NCBI GenBank assembly: GCA_947496705.1 | Contig: CANMDW010000003.1 | Coordinates: forward strand, 281,622-345,621 | Direction: 5' to 3' | Length of the DNA: 64,000 nt | Source of the DNA: an uncultured Aquimarina sp. | GTDB lineage: Bacteria > Bacteroidota > Bacteroidia > Flavobacteriales > Flavobacteriaceae | In this document: in pieces, positions 20,201-29,119 of the stretch | Layout of the letters: the number at the start of each line of letters is the position of its first letter | Position numbering within the stretch: position 1 is the stretch's first letter | Program-made: the position numbers and the translations under genes | Notes under the pieces: generated by a model | Told to the model about the DNA's origin: nothing | Seen by the model: only the letters and a program-made list of their open reading frames with translations | Databases searched by the model: none

Positions 20201-22718
20201 CTAAGTAGAAATTACCATTGGTATAGATCTTTACTCCAATATTGGGTAAGGTGACTGATACCGCTCCAAATTCCAGTTGCCTGAATACATCTGGTAGTTG
20301 TAATTCTATTTGATACACCCCTATGGAGTCATTGATCTTCTTGTATAGTATTTCAAATTGCAGGTTTTTAAGAAATTGGGCCTTATCTGAAACCCCGATC
20401 ATTAATCCGTAAAGGTTGGGGTCGTTAAATACAAAAGCCATTCGGTAAAACTGCGCTACCGTAAAATCGGCACCGATAAGCCAGTCTGAATTCTGATTAA
20501 ACACAATGGGTCCGGAATCACCTTTGATCGGGATGGTATTGGGTTGGCTATTGGGATCTTCAAAAGCACTTTCCATAGCAATAATAGCCTCATCTACCGA
20601 AGTAAACGATGAACTTCCTGCAAGTTCCAGGTGTTGCCCCAACCCTAAGAATTTAAGGTCAAAGAGCTGATCTCCCATTCCCGGAACACTCGGCATATTC
20701 TGGACATTACTCCCTTTACCGGCCAAAGCACCTGTTGTTTCGTCCCCGGCAGTGATTTTTAATCCTAAGAAGGTACCTTCAAAACCAAGATGTACTCCCC
20801 CACTATCTTTGGTTAATTTAATTTTAGAGATATTCAAAAACCCCAGATCAACGCTGTTATCATAAGAAATGACAATAGTGTTTTTTGTATTATCACTTAA
20901 ATCCCGTGTGTATGTAAACGATAATCCATCGAGACTGATACTATTTAATAAATTCCAGGGAGCTGATAATTCAAATCCGGGAATAATCCCATCCATAAAT
21001 TTGGTAATGATATCTCCCAGGGACATCTTATCAAATTTTACACTAAAGATGTCTTGTTTTTCTTTTTTGGTATAATCGGCTTTGATCCCTTCCCATTGCA
21101 AAAAGATTTTTTCTTCATTATCTCCAAATTCATATCCTATATCAAAGGTTAATCCCAGGAGTTTGGTGGTACTGGTTATTTTTCCAGCCGATTTATTATT
21201 GCTAAAAGTAACATCGACCACCGCATGAAGCGACAGATTAAAACTACTGAAGTTGAGCTGCCAGTCTACGGTTCCTCCTACTTGATATGAATTGGGTTTG
21301 CCCGTTGATTTATCGGGTACGGTTGCCAGGAACGATACATTGCTTATATCGAGCACTACGCCTCCATTGCTTACCCAGCTTGGAATATCTCCGATTCCAA
21401 AAGGTTTTAAAAAAGTAAAGGCAATATCGACCAATGAAATAACCTGATCTTTTCCTGTATTCCCTCCAATGGTCCATGTTTTATCTTTATACCCGGCAAA
21501 TACCGTAATATCCACACCCGTATTACCGGCTGATTCATCTGCTCCAATATTAAAAAGTCCTATAAATTTGCCTGATGTGGTTCCTTGCTGGCTGGCGATT
21601 TCCAGAGACATCCCTGTCATTGTAAAATCTAGTTTTGGATCAGGGATGGAAATAAATGTCCAATCACTAGTTATGGCAGATGTTAATGTATATACTTGCG
21701 AAGCAGGATTAATCACCATCATAAATTGAGTGATTTCCGATTTTAAATCCAATGTTACATTTGGTAAAAACAAGGTGAATACATCTCCTAGCTGAATAGT
21801 ACCCTCTTGCAATTCTACAGTAGCACTAAAATTAGGCGCCTGTGCCACTACTGCCATTATATTTGAGCCTTCCGGCCCGATAGTAAAATTTCCGGTAATT
21901 GTATACCCAACAGACCTATCAGCAGAACTTCCTGGATTTGTGATTAAACTTGTAATACCTATTCCTTCCACTATTAATTTACCAGGAATTAAATTCCATT
22001 GATAATCAGAAGAAGTGCTTATCGTAAGACCAATATATTCTAAAGAACTTTTCTTTGAATTGTAGCCTAAGTTAATGTCTTTAAGCCCTAAGTCGGTTAA
22101 CGTACTAAATGGTTGTGGTAATGAGGCACTTAAATTCACCCCTCCTATTAACTGATAAAAATTTGATATACTCGGATAAGGTTCTTGGAAGTCTCCGGTA
22201 AACAGCCAGGTGTTATTCACTACCGGATACGTCATTTGAAGCTCGAGATTAACGATATCCCCCGATCCTGAATCATTACTCACTACAATGTTTCCGCCAA
22301 TAAACCCTTGTACCGGTAAATCAGCTTCATATACATTGATTCCTATAAACGGTGTGGAAAGTGAAAACCAATCTATACCAGCGATAACCCATTTTTCTTT
22401 AGGAGCACTGGCCGACAAGCTGGACAATATACCAAGATCTCCAGAACTCATTTCCAAGGTAAGTTCCATTCCATTGAAGCCTAAGGATGATGTTTTACCG
22501 TTGAGTTTAAAACTGGTTAAACCATCTGTCCACTTATTTGGAACAAGTGTTGCCTCGGAAATCAAGAACGTATTATCGGATATTATTTTTTTATAAAATG
22601 TACCAATCGGATCATCATCAAATACCGTCGGAACTAATTTAATGTTACCATCAGAAAGATTTTTTGAGATTGCATTAAAAACATCTTTCAATGAACTATA
22701 TTTTGAGTTTGAAGACAT
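14220..22718 (-). CDS. Giant unrecognised beta-rich protein (2832 residues)
   Basis: This is the largest gene of the window and the last of a five-gene operon. There is no signal peptide, lipobox or T9SS tail. The first third (about residues 20-700) is a series of amphipathic beta segments with repeated GLTF, LGFNG and GITSL-like turns. A second zone, about 850-1040, holds GGFYFASLTG, GVALSVGVGKTINKG and a long run of alternating hydrophobic strands (VRLSVRINLGLFKVTIRL). The C-terminal 1700 residues are mixed and Asp/Thr/Pro-rich. The middle zone resembles what I remember of DUF6603 proteins, but I could not verify that. It may be an intracellular assembly or a cargo released by an unknown route. 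It starts 11 nt after the 498-residue gene, so the two are tightly coupled. Confidence 0.85.
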   Translation of the reverse strand: MSSNSKYSSLKDVFNAISKNLSDGNIKLVPTVFDDDPIGTFYKKIISDNTFLISEATLVPNKWTDGLTSFKLNGKTSSLGFNGMELTLEMSSGDLGILSSLSASAPKEKWVIAGIDWFSLSTPFIGINVYEADLPVQGFIGGNIVVSNDSGSGDIVNLELQMTYPVVNNTWLFTGDFQEPYPSISNFYQLIGGVNLSASLPQPFSTLTDLGLKDINLGYNSKKSSLEYIGLTISTSSDYQWNLIPGKLIVEGIGITSLITNPGSSADRSVGYTITGNFTIGPEGSNIMAVVAQAPNFSATVELQEGTIQLGDVFTLFLPNVTLDLKSEITQFMMVINPASQVYTLTSAITSDWTFISIPDPKLDFTMTGMSLEIASQQGTTSGKFIGLFNIGADESAGNTGVDITVFAGYKDKTWTIGGNTGKDQVISLVDIAFTFLKPFGIGDIPSWVSNGGVVLDISNVSFLATVPDKSTGKPNSYQVGGTVDWQLNFSSFNLSLHAVVDVTFSNNKSAGKITSTTKLLGLTFDIGYEFGDNEEKIFLQWEGIKADYTKKEKQDIFSVKFDKMSLGDIITKFMDGIIPGFELSAPWNLLNSISLDGLSFTYTRDLSDNTKNTIVISYDNSVDLGFLNISKIKLTKDSGGVHLGFEGTFLGLKITAGDETTGALAGKGSNVQNMPSVPGMGDQLFDLKFLGLGQHLELAGSSSFTSVDEAIIAMESAFEDPNSQPNTIPIKGDSGPIVFNQNSDWLIGADFTVAQFYRMAFVFNDPNLYGLMIGVSDKAQFLKNLQFEILYKKINDSIGVYQIELQLPDVFRQLEFGAVSVTLPNIGVKIYTNGNFYLDIGWPASITNFSRSFTIQMFPFIGSGGFYFASLTGATASGLPVVQKGVFNPVIEAGVALSVGVGKTINKGILKAGLSLTAIGIFQGTYALFTPNPNTPYSNETDTYYKFIGTLALVGRIYGEVNFAIISASFDITAYIQVTLVVEAYKAIPVAFEAGVSVRLSVRINLGLFKVTIRLSFSTTIRASFSIGSNTPQNALWYKVDHNDQILPKSLMSVATTPTVLKWQPIEIDTDETFGLDLYFVPHLTVSGETLKVKGQNYQPGPQYVGMLYIDTGTTNPGSFTQFGMNALATGALYWAANAIVGSSESSTKLSWLKDQVITADQLNQMLCYIETRPNNAAPFNYKNTSGNDIEAFLKAFFTIQISAVDATKETDMSAAVFPVLPELQMQTAINDKPGDLIDFAKQSMTGTQGYLEDVTQLLKSLSVAYESAATANYYAPTDCDHVSDPDYEDQPDLSMPTFIFTDFIALAVKQLLQNALDYVNAQGETSIKVSDMIAGTVTAENVQQLSGMASRFMLHGLRLPEPPIAASGETQPLYVLTGQQWTISDTLKPTDTYRVNLMNPGAPWITFLKPVDDHLEVIIDANAIQRTINLRTNLLDPSVISGYPKAITNVNVTPQNFSLGGNTVWKYPGDFFDGIETKPTLWKTPSNFRAALQENDNPALHFSLKTLTSSEDTTTQGTIHNLKWATSLNVNVQKITAQDLLDTPLAGNVYNLIGADDASINLLEDILIYMNKDRAGSDTFIEQVQFLMKPDPATGESGFISSENGALNAAIIQANLSTETNPDLGPVALKSMALEAPEYNTLNTPGDFATLLWECSIVRSGGFYFYYITPEDGKGLPDYLFSESGVANIQMVITYTDFIPQPFINAVITGDDLDFSKTAVYAQSPDVTVLVPTVLPGNVGYELSRNNPGDFNPTQNPPTTAEDQVYLQNQFNLLGVSLPAVQAYQNYMPAGPTEAMSQEDIQNKKAGITPESDPAAPWNYNSAIPYYKFVQGPNDDPEYPNPYAGIGTEVIMSLNWQDMFGNTPTSGVKPLSISMKSLYTDTLLSVSQWPSVSSFYLFEDKGSGPALFINFCFDVSRYNDGTPGALHNATVDLATYMNLYYQLGSGDVVMRFTSTIQGTSENPEGFEKEMDVATLSSDFVIPVINYLKAIVGGNTSADTSAIPIPYTISAAIAVHNIADYADSIPLLVNIHMDRTKNIDPNFVDAMGVASATTAVKPQAQSFACGTAQDSALSLSYFSNLFETAFKDQPSEGILIKIATASDVEENSDVDNASGPIWMVRFDSTGANGIKYTYDNSKVYFFSPIPLATSLVSLDTGINSYKTGQSYPFGEAVTKNFSAIDLDDWGRQFLEAVDAFLAPGLAVPAFLLDNGKIVQDILDSKEDLANAIEGTIDYIIDAEDTSGANIGNAQEKWKQEILKELSATYKYSAAIQTPVAINSSWNASNVDPVDETSTTPKLYGNMVGDEPTVPGDSSALESSTEYSLSTSKLPMGNGDSWLTYMFESKDTSEFRNFQFGNMQYKVSHLEQQIHAIDGIEGYTASTWLTFVIPLDAGLSDIGEITIPVPLRAYPTPPSVTAQGVHYPTVKEIKTLQEARNWDFMYTYKNAIAAQDTIETQVELNIPGSDMHAFKMAFEASVTLDEALAQFIEVYTQINADFKSYLANLTPKDVADQSATYTNALYAVQAFKTIIGQVATAWSSWNQVNPRKLATTLESKALAVTPEPIVLNFTVIESAAKNTGNLQVQVLADSKNPMTQIPVINIPGYTAHAIGNNIYEYTDKDDDTMYLTYENRNVEPLREVVVSDLDILNIQNAWGGAQIIRNRDLLPDGSGGWQTTNAHFLYQTPLVKFYKKLISLLSDKTAIDIASIGTKDHPISENRSLTDNMLALFEAFTDGVEADSLHLKLAVEYTYVIPDTAFPVTVPVLLATPFDLSTVDGGASFANTLATSMNDWLTANITGTANGTFNFEIDVFSSLDANTLIFQLPLYLKLIG

Positions 22719-22729
22719 GTTATTCGTTT

Positions 22730-24226
22730 TTATAATCCTCGAAATGCTACAAAAGCTTGCATGGCCATAAATAGCTTATCGTTAATTTGTGAATGATAGA
22801 AATTAGATAAACCAGTGAAATACCCCGTAAATCCAGTTGGAGGGTTTACCGGATACACATTATTCATAAACTCCCCTAACCTTTGTGCCGGGTTTTGTGG
22901 CGTGCCATCAAATGAAGGCCAGAATCTAGGCATAATTTGCATCGTATTGGCATTCGCTTGATTGGCCGTCGCCTGAGCACCTGCTGGAGATCCTAGTGGC
23001 AACGTTGGATAAACTACCCCAGCTCCATTAGTTGCTAACCAAAGAAATGGTTTTGGAAAATTAATTGCCAAATTCGCAGCATTTTTTCCTTCAAAGACCA
23101 TTGGAATATTGGCCGCGTACATCATTTGGTCAAATACACCCGGAGGAAGCCCCGGTAAACTCACCACCAAAATTTGATTGTTGTGTAGCGCATCAATATT
23201 ATTTAACAGAGTTTGTGTATCCCAGCCATTTAATTGAAATTGTACACGTTCATTTACATTATGATCCTGTAAAAACTGAATCGTATTCACATTATTGTTC
23301 AAGTTATCTCCTGCTAAAAAGCTCTGAACTTCCTGATAACTTTCATGACTTACATTTGCTAATACAAGCAGCACTGTTGGGTTTCTTTTGGAAATATCTG
23401 CTGTATCTACATATTGAATGATCCCTGTAATCAGATTAAACAATAAGGTCTCTGCACTTGCGAGTAGAGGGATATTCACATCAACATTACTCATTCCGTA
23501 TGCAGTACATAAATTAATTGGCAATTCCTCTGGGTCACCCCCTTCTGCAAAAGCATATATTAAATGAGCGGATTCTGCACCTTTTATAGTATCAAAATAA
23601 CGATCCCATTCAGCATCCGTTAATGTTGGATCGGGTGAATAAAATGCCCGGTCATTAAAATTAGGTTGTAATGGGAGCTCTGCATCAAGAGAAATCGTGG
23701 CTGCCATTCTTCTCAAGATTGCATTTGAAAAATGTGATAGTCCCCATTGAAATGGCTGCAGTACTAAAAAGTGATTTACCATTAGTCTGTCTGCCAGATT
23801 CATTCTATCATCATAACCGCCTGTAAAACCAAAATCTACTACATCATCTTCTTCTGGTATGTATATCGATAATGGTGAGAACACAACAACACATCCATCA
23901 AGATTAATTGGTGCTGGTATTCCACCACCTGCTGGTATAATAATTTCCGGAAGTAATACTTTTAATTTCTGAATAGTTGGTACAGGCGGATTTCCTCTAT
24001 CATCATAAACACATCTGATCATCTGACTATATCCATAATCAATCAGGCGTTTCATCATATTCACGGTAGAAATTTGGTGACCAAAACCATCAGTATTGGT
24101 AACAAAGCATCTCACTTCTATCTCTCCATTAAAATAGTCAGCTAGTTTATCCACAGTTTGTTGATAAGCTGTTCTCTGTTCATCATCAGCAACATTTAAA
24201 ATTTCCTGTACAAATTCATCAAACAT
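22730..24226 (-). CDS. Unrecognised 498-residue protein with a GFGHQ Rossmann-like motif
   Basis: The family is not recognised. Near the N-terminus EVRCFVTNTDGFGHQ (residues 36-50) is followed by a helix, a strand-glycine loop-helix pattern that recalls the start of GT-B glycosyltransferases or other Rossmann folds. Later segments (LLVLANVSHE, ILVVSLPGLPP, IPMVFEGKNAANLAI, FLWLATNGAG) also look like strands followed by loops, consistent with a second Rossmann-like domain. There is no signal peptide. It lies between the 1150- and 2832-residue genes with 11-12 nt gaps on both sides, so it is probably co-translated with them and may modify or chaperone them. Confidence 0.8.
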   Translation of the reverse strand: MFDEFVQEILNVADDEQRTAYQQTVDKLADYFNGEIEVRCFVTNTDGFGHQISTVNMMKRLIDYGYSQMIRCVYDDRGNPPVPTIQKLKVLLPEIIIPAGGGIPAPINLDGCVVVFSPLSIYIPEEDDVVDFGFTGGYDDRMNLADRLMVNHFLVLQPFQWGLSHFSNAILRRMAATISLDAELPLQPNFNDRAFYSPDPTLTDAEWDRYFDTIKGAESAHLIYAFAEGGDPEELPINLCTAYGMSNVDVNIPLLASAETLLFNLITGIIQYVDTADISKRNPTVLLVLANVSHESYQEVQSFLAGDNLNNNVNTIQFLQDHNVNERVQFQLNGWDTQTLLNNIDALHNNQILVVSLPGLPPGVFDQMMYAANIPMVFEGKNAANLAINFPKPFLWLATNGAGVVYPTLPLGSPAGAQATANQANANTMQIMPRFWPSFDGTPQNPAQRLGEFMNNVYPVNPPTGFTGYFTGLSNFYHSQINDKLFMAMQAFVAFRGL

Positions 24227-24238
24227 ATTGAATACGAT

Positions 24239-27200
24239 TTAAGAGTTCTTTTTATACGCCGCATACCATCCCAAACTTTCAGGAGGAGCTGTTTCTGATG
24301 GGTTTCCGAATAGGAAGAACCCTATTTGCCCTCCGGGAGGGAATGTTAAGCTCAATACTTTTAATGCGATATCATTGATCTTCATGAGATATGAAACGCC
24401 GTCGTCTGCAATGTCTATACGAATAGATCCGATGTCCATTTTCAGCACTCCCTGCAGGCTTAATGCAGGTGCTTGTGGGTTTACCCCGGGTAATTTTAAT
24501 CCGGCAACGGCTCCTGTGCCACCTACATTCCAGGGGGTTAAAAACGTGGTGTTAAAACCGGCAGCACTGGCCAGCGAACCCAATGTTCCCATATTGAGTT
24601 TAAAGGTCAAACCATACCAGTCGCCACTTATTTCCTGTTGTTGTTTTAATGAAGGTAATTGTACATTAAGATATCCTTGCGTAGCAGGGTTGTCATCTTT
24701 TGTCCCCGATACTATGCCTGTGAGCTGCAGAGGAAAATGCCGATACAAACTGCCCTTTCTGGCATAGCTGGCACCGATATCAAAAGCCATCTTACTTATA
24801 TCGAAGGTAAATGTTTGGTTTGTTGGAGTATCGAGAGGAAAAGTCAAATCAATATGCATGTTGGAAAACGCAATTCCTTTCCCATTAGGATGGGTTCCTT
24901 CTTCATTTCCGAAAGACAACAGATCAAATCCTTCTAAGGGATAGAAATTTAAATACCCGAAAAATGAAAACGTGGAAGCTACTTCTCCACTACTGTTTTT
25001 ATCTTGTGATACGGCCGTAACAAAATCTGCTTTTAGGATTTCTACATCCTGTATGATGGTGCTTTGCAGCATTAATAAATTGTCTCCCGCAGCACTAAAA
25101 GTGTAGGAAGGTACCCCATTATGATTTTCATAGGTGCCGTCCAGAATGAGCAAGTTATCTCTATTATCGGGCTGAACCGTTTCTCCAAAAAGTTTATTGA
25201 CGGTAAAGGCTATATAACTGTTAAAGTTGGTGATTTTTGAATTGGTAAACAGTACCTTCAACAATAACACGGTATATACATAGTCTACCGAAGTATTGAT
25301 AGGTGCTTTTGCTTTATATTCGTTGATATCGCTATGGTATTGTTGATATACGGTATCTTCATAATCTATTAAGGCAAATAATGAGCTTGTGGGCTTCATG
25401 GTTAAGATACACTCATTATTTTCTACAACACTTAAATCGATCCCAAAGTGATGTGCGTTAAATGTATCTAAGTCGATCCCTGCCAGTAACCCTTGTAATT
25501 CTGCAGGAAAATTAGTGAGCGAAATATCTACTTTTAGAGCAATTACTCCTTTCCAGCTGGGATCTGTGGCTACGGTATAAAACTTATAATAATCAGGATC
25601 GCCTTGTTTTTTATACTTATCAATGCCCTTTTGGATATAGTCGCTTATCCAACCCGATAGATTAGCCAATCCATTATTGGCGGTATCATTAAATGCTTCT
25701 GGTTGGGTCCAAAACTGAATGTTTTGTACTCGTTCCTGCAACGTTTGGTCGCAATATTTGAAAATAATGATATTCTTATATTGCCCTGTATTAGGTTCTT
25801 CAGGGTTTGGTACAGGTACATTAAGGTCGAATGGCCACTCTTCAATTTGCATTTTATTTGCAAAATCTCCCAATACATTAGCTACATCAGAAGAAGCAAC
25901 CAAAAACAACTGATTGGTTTGAAATGCAGATTGTAAGGTAGCGCTTAGATCATTAAATGCCAGTGTATATACCTCAGAAAGCTGCCCGTTACTACGTATA
26001 AATTGATTGCTGGCCAGCTGCATTTTTTCCCAGGTAAAGGTCTCTTCAGACACCCGTATAAAAAACCCATTTTGGTTGGTAGCATTCACTAATGTTGTGG
26101 TATCAACTGTGCCTCTGGCTTTATTTCGTGCAGACACTCTTTGTAAAGCTTGTTTAGACAAGGCATTTTCTATAGTGATTTTTCGTCTTGGAGCTAAGAT
26201 TTGTAATTCAAAATTTTCGGCACTTACCTTTGGTGGTACTTTGGTATTGATACCATATCCCACCATCGGGAAATAAATAGTAGCTGCTACTTCACTTACG
26301 GTTCCCGAATTTGCCACATAATACTCTAGGAACAGGTCTTGTATACTGGTTTGACATGGGGAGTACAATGACCCTCCTTCTGGTTGAGAATGATATACTA
26401 TAGGGGCATTAGATGCTGCTCCCTTCACCATACCTGCCCAGGCTGTGAGATACCTGTCTGAAAGCGGTTGCTGTGCACTGTTGGCACCCACTTTATTTCC
26501 TACTTTTAGAATAGGATATTGAGGAACATAGGCAGCTTGTACTCCTTTAAAAGCAATCCTGTCTCCTTTGGTTTTTGTAGTTTCAACAGTAATACTTATT
26601 GATTCTGTTCCCGAGAGGCCACATAATATGCGTAATTGATTTTTATCATTTAAGAAAGGAGTATTTATTTCATCTATAGCCAAAGTGAACTGTCCTGAAG
26701 GAATCGTGTACCAGTTATCTGTATCATCATGTAAAGTGCGTTCTGAAAAAATAAGTGCCGAACTTGCTGCTGAAGGTATATACTCAGATCCATTTGAAGA
26801 GGATGTCTCTACATGAGGTAACAGATGAATCGGAATCCCGTAATCTGATCTGAAATTGGATGGCATTACGGTATCTGTCTCTTTGCCGGTACCTTTATTA
26901 ATACTAGTACCCAAAAATGCCAGGTAGGTACTTTGCCGTTGTTCATTAAGTAAATCTAAAGGATTGATACTTGCCTGAAATTGTACAAATTCATTCTGAC
27001 TGCCATCTTTGAACAACGGATAGCTCATTTGCATTAAACCTGCTGTTTCATGGTCATGGTAGAAGTATTTCAATGCTGTGTCAAAAGCTTCAAAATCCAC
27101 TCCGTGATTTAATCCCACAATAAAACGCATACTGGCCATGGCTTCTCCTGTTAACGGAATCTCAAGTGCGTTCTGAGGTGCTGTTTTTGATGCAATATTG

Positions 27201-27691
27201 TTTGCCTTAAATGTGATAAAACCCCTGGGAGGCCCAGTAAATAAAAAGCGGTTGTTTATCGTATCTAATGTTATAGACAGGCTTCTGGATGTCGAAAGTG
27301 TTAGGGTAGAAAAATTATTCCCAAAATTATAGCTATAGTTTTGTAACAATGTAAATCCTTCTGTGGCGCTTTGCAGGTATATTAATTGTACATTATCTGC
27401 TGTTAGTGGTTCGTCGGGAGATTGCATCCATGCTATTCCACCAGCCTGATAGGGTTTGGCTACACTTTTAAAATATGCCCACGCATTTGTTACAAAATTT
27501 GAAATATCTTTTGGGGCATTCGTTGCAAAGAGATAATATCCTTCATATTGAACAGTATCGCCAAAAGTAATAGATGATGCTTCAACCGTTGTTCCTTCCG
27601 GAAGTAAAAAAGCGCACCAAAAAATATCGTTGGGTGCAAGGTACAGGCTTGAATTCCCTGAGGAAGTGTTGGTAAAACTTAACGCTGCCAT
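24239..27691 (-). CDS. Unrecognised large beta-rich protein (1150 residues)
   Basis: This is the third gene of the operon. It lacks a signal peptide and membrane segments. The N-terminus (MAALSFTNTSSGNSSLYLAP) and much of the body are Ser/Thr/Asn-rich with alternating hydrophobic residues, suggesting beta structure. The C-terminal part (GSLYRHFPLQLTGIVSG, WYGLTFKLNMGTLGSLA, ALSLQGVLKMDIGSIRIDIADDG) resembles the strand style of the 2832-residue protein, suggesting shared domain ancestry. No catalytic motif is evident. It precedes the 498-residue gene by 12 nt. Confidence 0.8.
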   Translation of the reverse strand: MAALSFTNTSSGNSSLYLAPNDIFWCAFLLPEGTTVEASSITFGDTVQYEGYYLFATNAPKDISNFVTNAWAYFKSVAKPYQAGGIAWMQSPDEPLTADNVQLIYLQSATEGFTLLQNYSYNFGNNFSTLTLSTSRSLSITLDTINNRFLFTGPPRGFITFKANNIASKTAPQNALEIPLTGEAMASMRFIVGLNHGVDFEAFDTALKYFYHDHETAGLMQMSYPLFKDGSQNEFVQFQASINPLDLLNEQRQSTYLAFLGTSINKGTGKETDTVMPSNFRSDYGIPIHLLPHVETSSSNGSEYIPSAASSALIFSERTLHDDTDNWYTIPSGQFTLAIDEINTPFLNDKNQLRILCGLSGTESISITVETTKTKGDRIAFKGVQAAYVPQYPILKVGNKVGANSAQQPLSDRYLTAWAGMVKGAASNAPIVYHSQPEGGSLYSPCQTSIQDLFLEYYVANSGTVSEVAATIYFPMVGYGINTKVPPKVSAENFELQILAPRRKITIENALSKQALQRVSARNKARGTVDTTTLVNATNQNGFFIRVSEETFTWEKMQLASNQFIRSNGQLSEVYTLAFNDLSATLQSAFQTNQLFLVASSDVANVLGDFANKMQIEEWPFDLNVPVPNPEEPNTGQYKNIIIFKYCDQTLQERVQNIQFWTQPEAFNDTANNGLANLSGWISDYIQKGIDKYKKQGDPDYYKFYTVATDPSWKGVIALKVDISLTNFPAELQGLLAGIDLDTFNAHHFGIDLSVVENNECILTMKPTSSLFALIDYEDTVYQQYHSDINEYKAKAPINTSVDYVYTVLLLKVLFTNSKITNFNSYIAFTVNKLFGETVQPDNRDNLLILDGTYENHNGVPSYTFSAAGDNLLMLQSTIIQDVEILKADFVTAVSQDKNSSGEVASTFSFFGYLNFYPLEGFDLLSFGNEEGTHPNGKGIAFSNMHIDLTFPLDTPTNQTFTFDISKMAFDIGASYARKGSLYRHFPLQLTGIVSGTKDDNPATQGYLNVQLPSLKQQQEISGDWYGLTFKLNMGTLGSLASAAGFNTTFLTPWNVGGTGAVAGLKLPGVNPQAPALSLQGVLKMDIGSIRIDIADDGVSYLMKINDIALKVLSLTFPPGGQIGFFLFGNPSETAPPESLGWYAAYKKNS

Positions 27692-27739
27692 GGTTGCAAA
27701 AATTAAATAAATGAAAAGCTTAAAAGGGTACTACCGAAT

Positions 27740-28219
27740 TCAATACTTATCTATATACCAGGCTATTAAATCTCCTTTGAATGTGAAAGATTCATTATTA
27801 CTAGCGACAGAATATGTGAAATTTCCGCTAACTTTAGAAACCTGAGGGGACTCCTGTAGTGTTATCATCAATCTTCCTTTTGCAAAATTATTTGCCAATT
27901 GAAGGTCAAATCGATATTTATTGTGATCTGCTGTTAGTGTTTGTACACCTAATAATTGTGTAGATACATATAGTTCACAATCAACATAAGACCCCGTTTC
28001 ACTTAACATGAGTTTAATTTTCAGATCTCCAAAATACCTGATACTAGTATCTCCCGGCTGAAGAAAGACTTCCTGAGGAACTATTATAGAAACTTTTTCA
28101 CTATATCCCTTTACACTACCCGACCATACTGAAATACAGCATAATACAGATACAAAGAATATGGTTAATAAAGCTCTTTTCAAGTTACAAATGTCTCTCT
28201 CAAAGGTATGAAATTGCAT
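27740..28219 (-). CDS. Small putative exported or membrane-anchored protein
   Basis: This 159-residue protein has a hydrophobic stretch (LLTIFFVSVLCCISVW) at about residues 17-32 after a charged N-terminus, which could be a signal peptide or anchor. The rest is beta-rich (SIRYFGDLKIKLMLSETGSYVDCELYV) and compatible with a small beta-sandwich. It is the only member of the operon with an export-type N-terminus. Function unknown. Gaps to its neighbours are 47-48 nt. Confidence 0.65.
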   Translation of the reverse strand: MQFHTFERDICNLKRALLTIFFVSVLCCISVWSGSVKGYSEKVSIIVPQEVFLQPGDTSIRYFGDLKIKLMLSETGSYVDCELYVSTQLLGVQTLTADHNKYRFDLQLANNFAKGRLMITLQESPQVSKVSGNFTYSVASNNESFTFKGDLIAWYIDKY

Positions 28220-28266
28220 CTAGCCTTTTATAATGAAACCAAATGCAATTTCATCACTATCTGTTT

Positions 28267-28599
28267 TTAATTGTTCCAAGTTGCGATTTGCTTTTGAAAA
28301 GGTGCAGGATCTTTTCCTTGCGGATCTGTACCAGATCCCGAACAAGTTACTTCTCCCGAAACGAGTCCGAATGCCGCCTGAAAATTAATTTTAGCAATTT
28401 GTAGCACCTGATTACCTACTTTCATTTCTATGTTTGTTGCTGTAGGTTGTACCGGACTTAAGGTCACCGTTCCCAACAAACCTGCTGAAGTTTTAAATTC
28501 TGTTGTTGATACTTGCATCCCATTTACAAGAGCTACTGTTGTACTCGCTGTAATCGTATTCACTAATAATACATCTGGAAAATTTACTGGATAAGACAT
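28267..28599 (-). CDS. Small unrecognised protein, first gene of the giant-protein operon
   Basis: This 110-residue protein has no signal peptide and a beta-rich pattern (MQVSTTEFKTSAGLLGTVTL, IEMKVGNQVLQIAKI). It ends in a Gly/Pro-rich linker and an amphipathic QKQIATWNN tail. Being first in the operon and small, it could be an abundant structural subunit or a chaperone. A 31-bp palindrome lies about 73 bp upstream of its start. Confidence 0.7.
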   Translation of the reverse strand: MSYPVNFPDVLLVNTITASTTVALVNGMQVSTTEFKTSAGLLGTVTLSPVQPTATNIEMKVGNQVLQIAKINFQAAFGLVSGEVTCSGSGTDPQGKDPAPFQKQIATWNN

Positions 28600-28671
28600 A
28601 ATTTATTGTTTTTATTGTTTAGTTTTTATTTATGCTAAAATTACAATATAGGTTTTGTTTAATTCTAAGTG

Positions 28672-28702
28672 TAAATACGCGATTTTAAAAATCGCGTATT
28701 TA
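28672..28702. promoter_or_regulatory. Perfect inverted repeat upstream of the giant-protein operon
   Basis: Two perfect 15-nt arms (TAAATACGCGATTTT and its complement) flank one central base. It is AT-rich with a CGCG core, lies in the promoter region, and lacks a T-tract, so a regulator binding site is more likely than a terminator. Confidence 0.55.
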
Positions 28703-28970
28703 TACCTGGTATATTTTGTAAACAAAAATCCTAACTCAACACTCTTCTAACTCAACAAAAATTGTAATTGAATGGATAAATTTACAATCCGTGCAAATAT
28801 TTACAACCTCTAAACAAAGGCAAAACAACCACTTCTAATTCATTATCTAAGTTTGCATAATTTCTAGCAGAACTAATTATCGTCTTTGCTTTTACAGCAC
28901 AGATTACACTTCGCTAAATCCGCGCCCTCTTATACTTATTTTGACTTTTTGTTTTCATTGTTAAACAAAA

Positions 28971-28999
28971 AAAACAGTCACGATATTGGTGACTGTTTT
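28971..28999 (-). terminator. Intrinsic terminator facing the tRNA-like cluster
   Basis: An 11-bp stem (AAAACAGTCAC with GTGACTGTTTT) with a 7-nt loop has a run of eight or more T on the minus strand. It would end a minus-strand transcript coming from the tRNA-like elements at 29.1-29.45 kb. Confidence 0.7.
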
Positions 29000-29039
29000 C
29001 TTAGTATCTATGATCGTGTGTTACTTCTTCTTTGATACT

Positions 29040-29064
29040 TGGCTCGGAAAACATTTCCGAGCCA
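29040..29064. repeat. Perfect 11-bp hairpin
   Basis: TGGCTCGGAAA and its exact complement flank a 3-nt loop. No T-tract follows. It lies between the terminator and the first tRNA-like element and may be part of one structured transcript. Confidence 0.6.
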
Positions 29065-29119
29065 TCCGGGCCGTCGGGGAATTATTTAGATTCAAATATG
29101 CTTTAAAACTATTTTTTGT

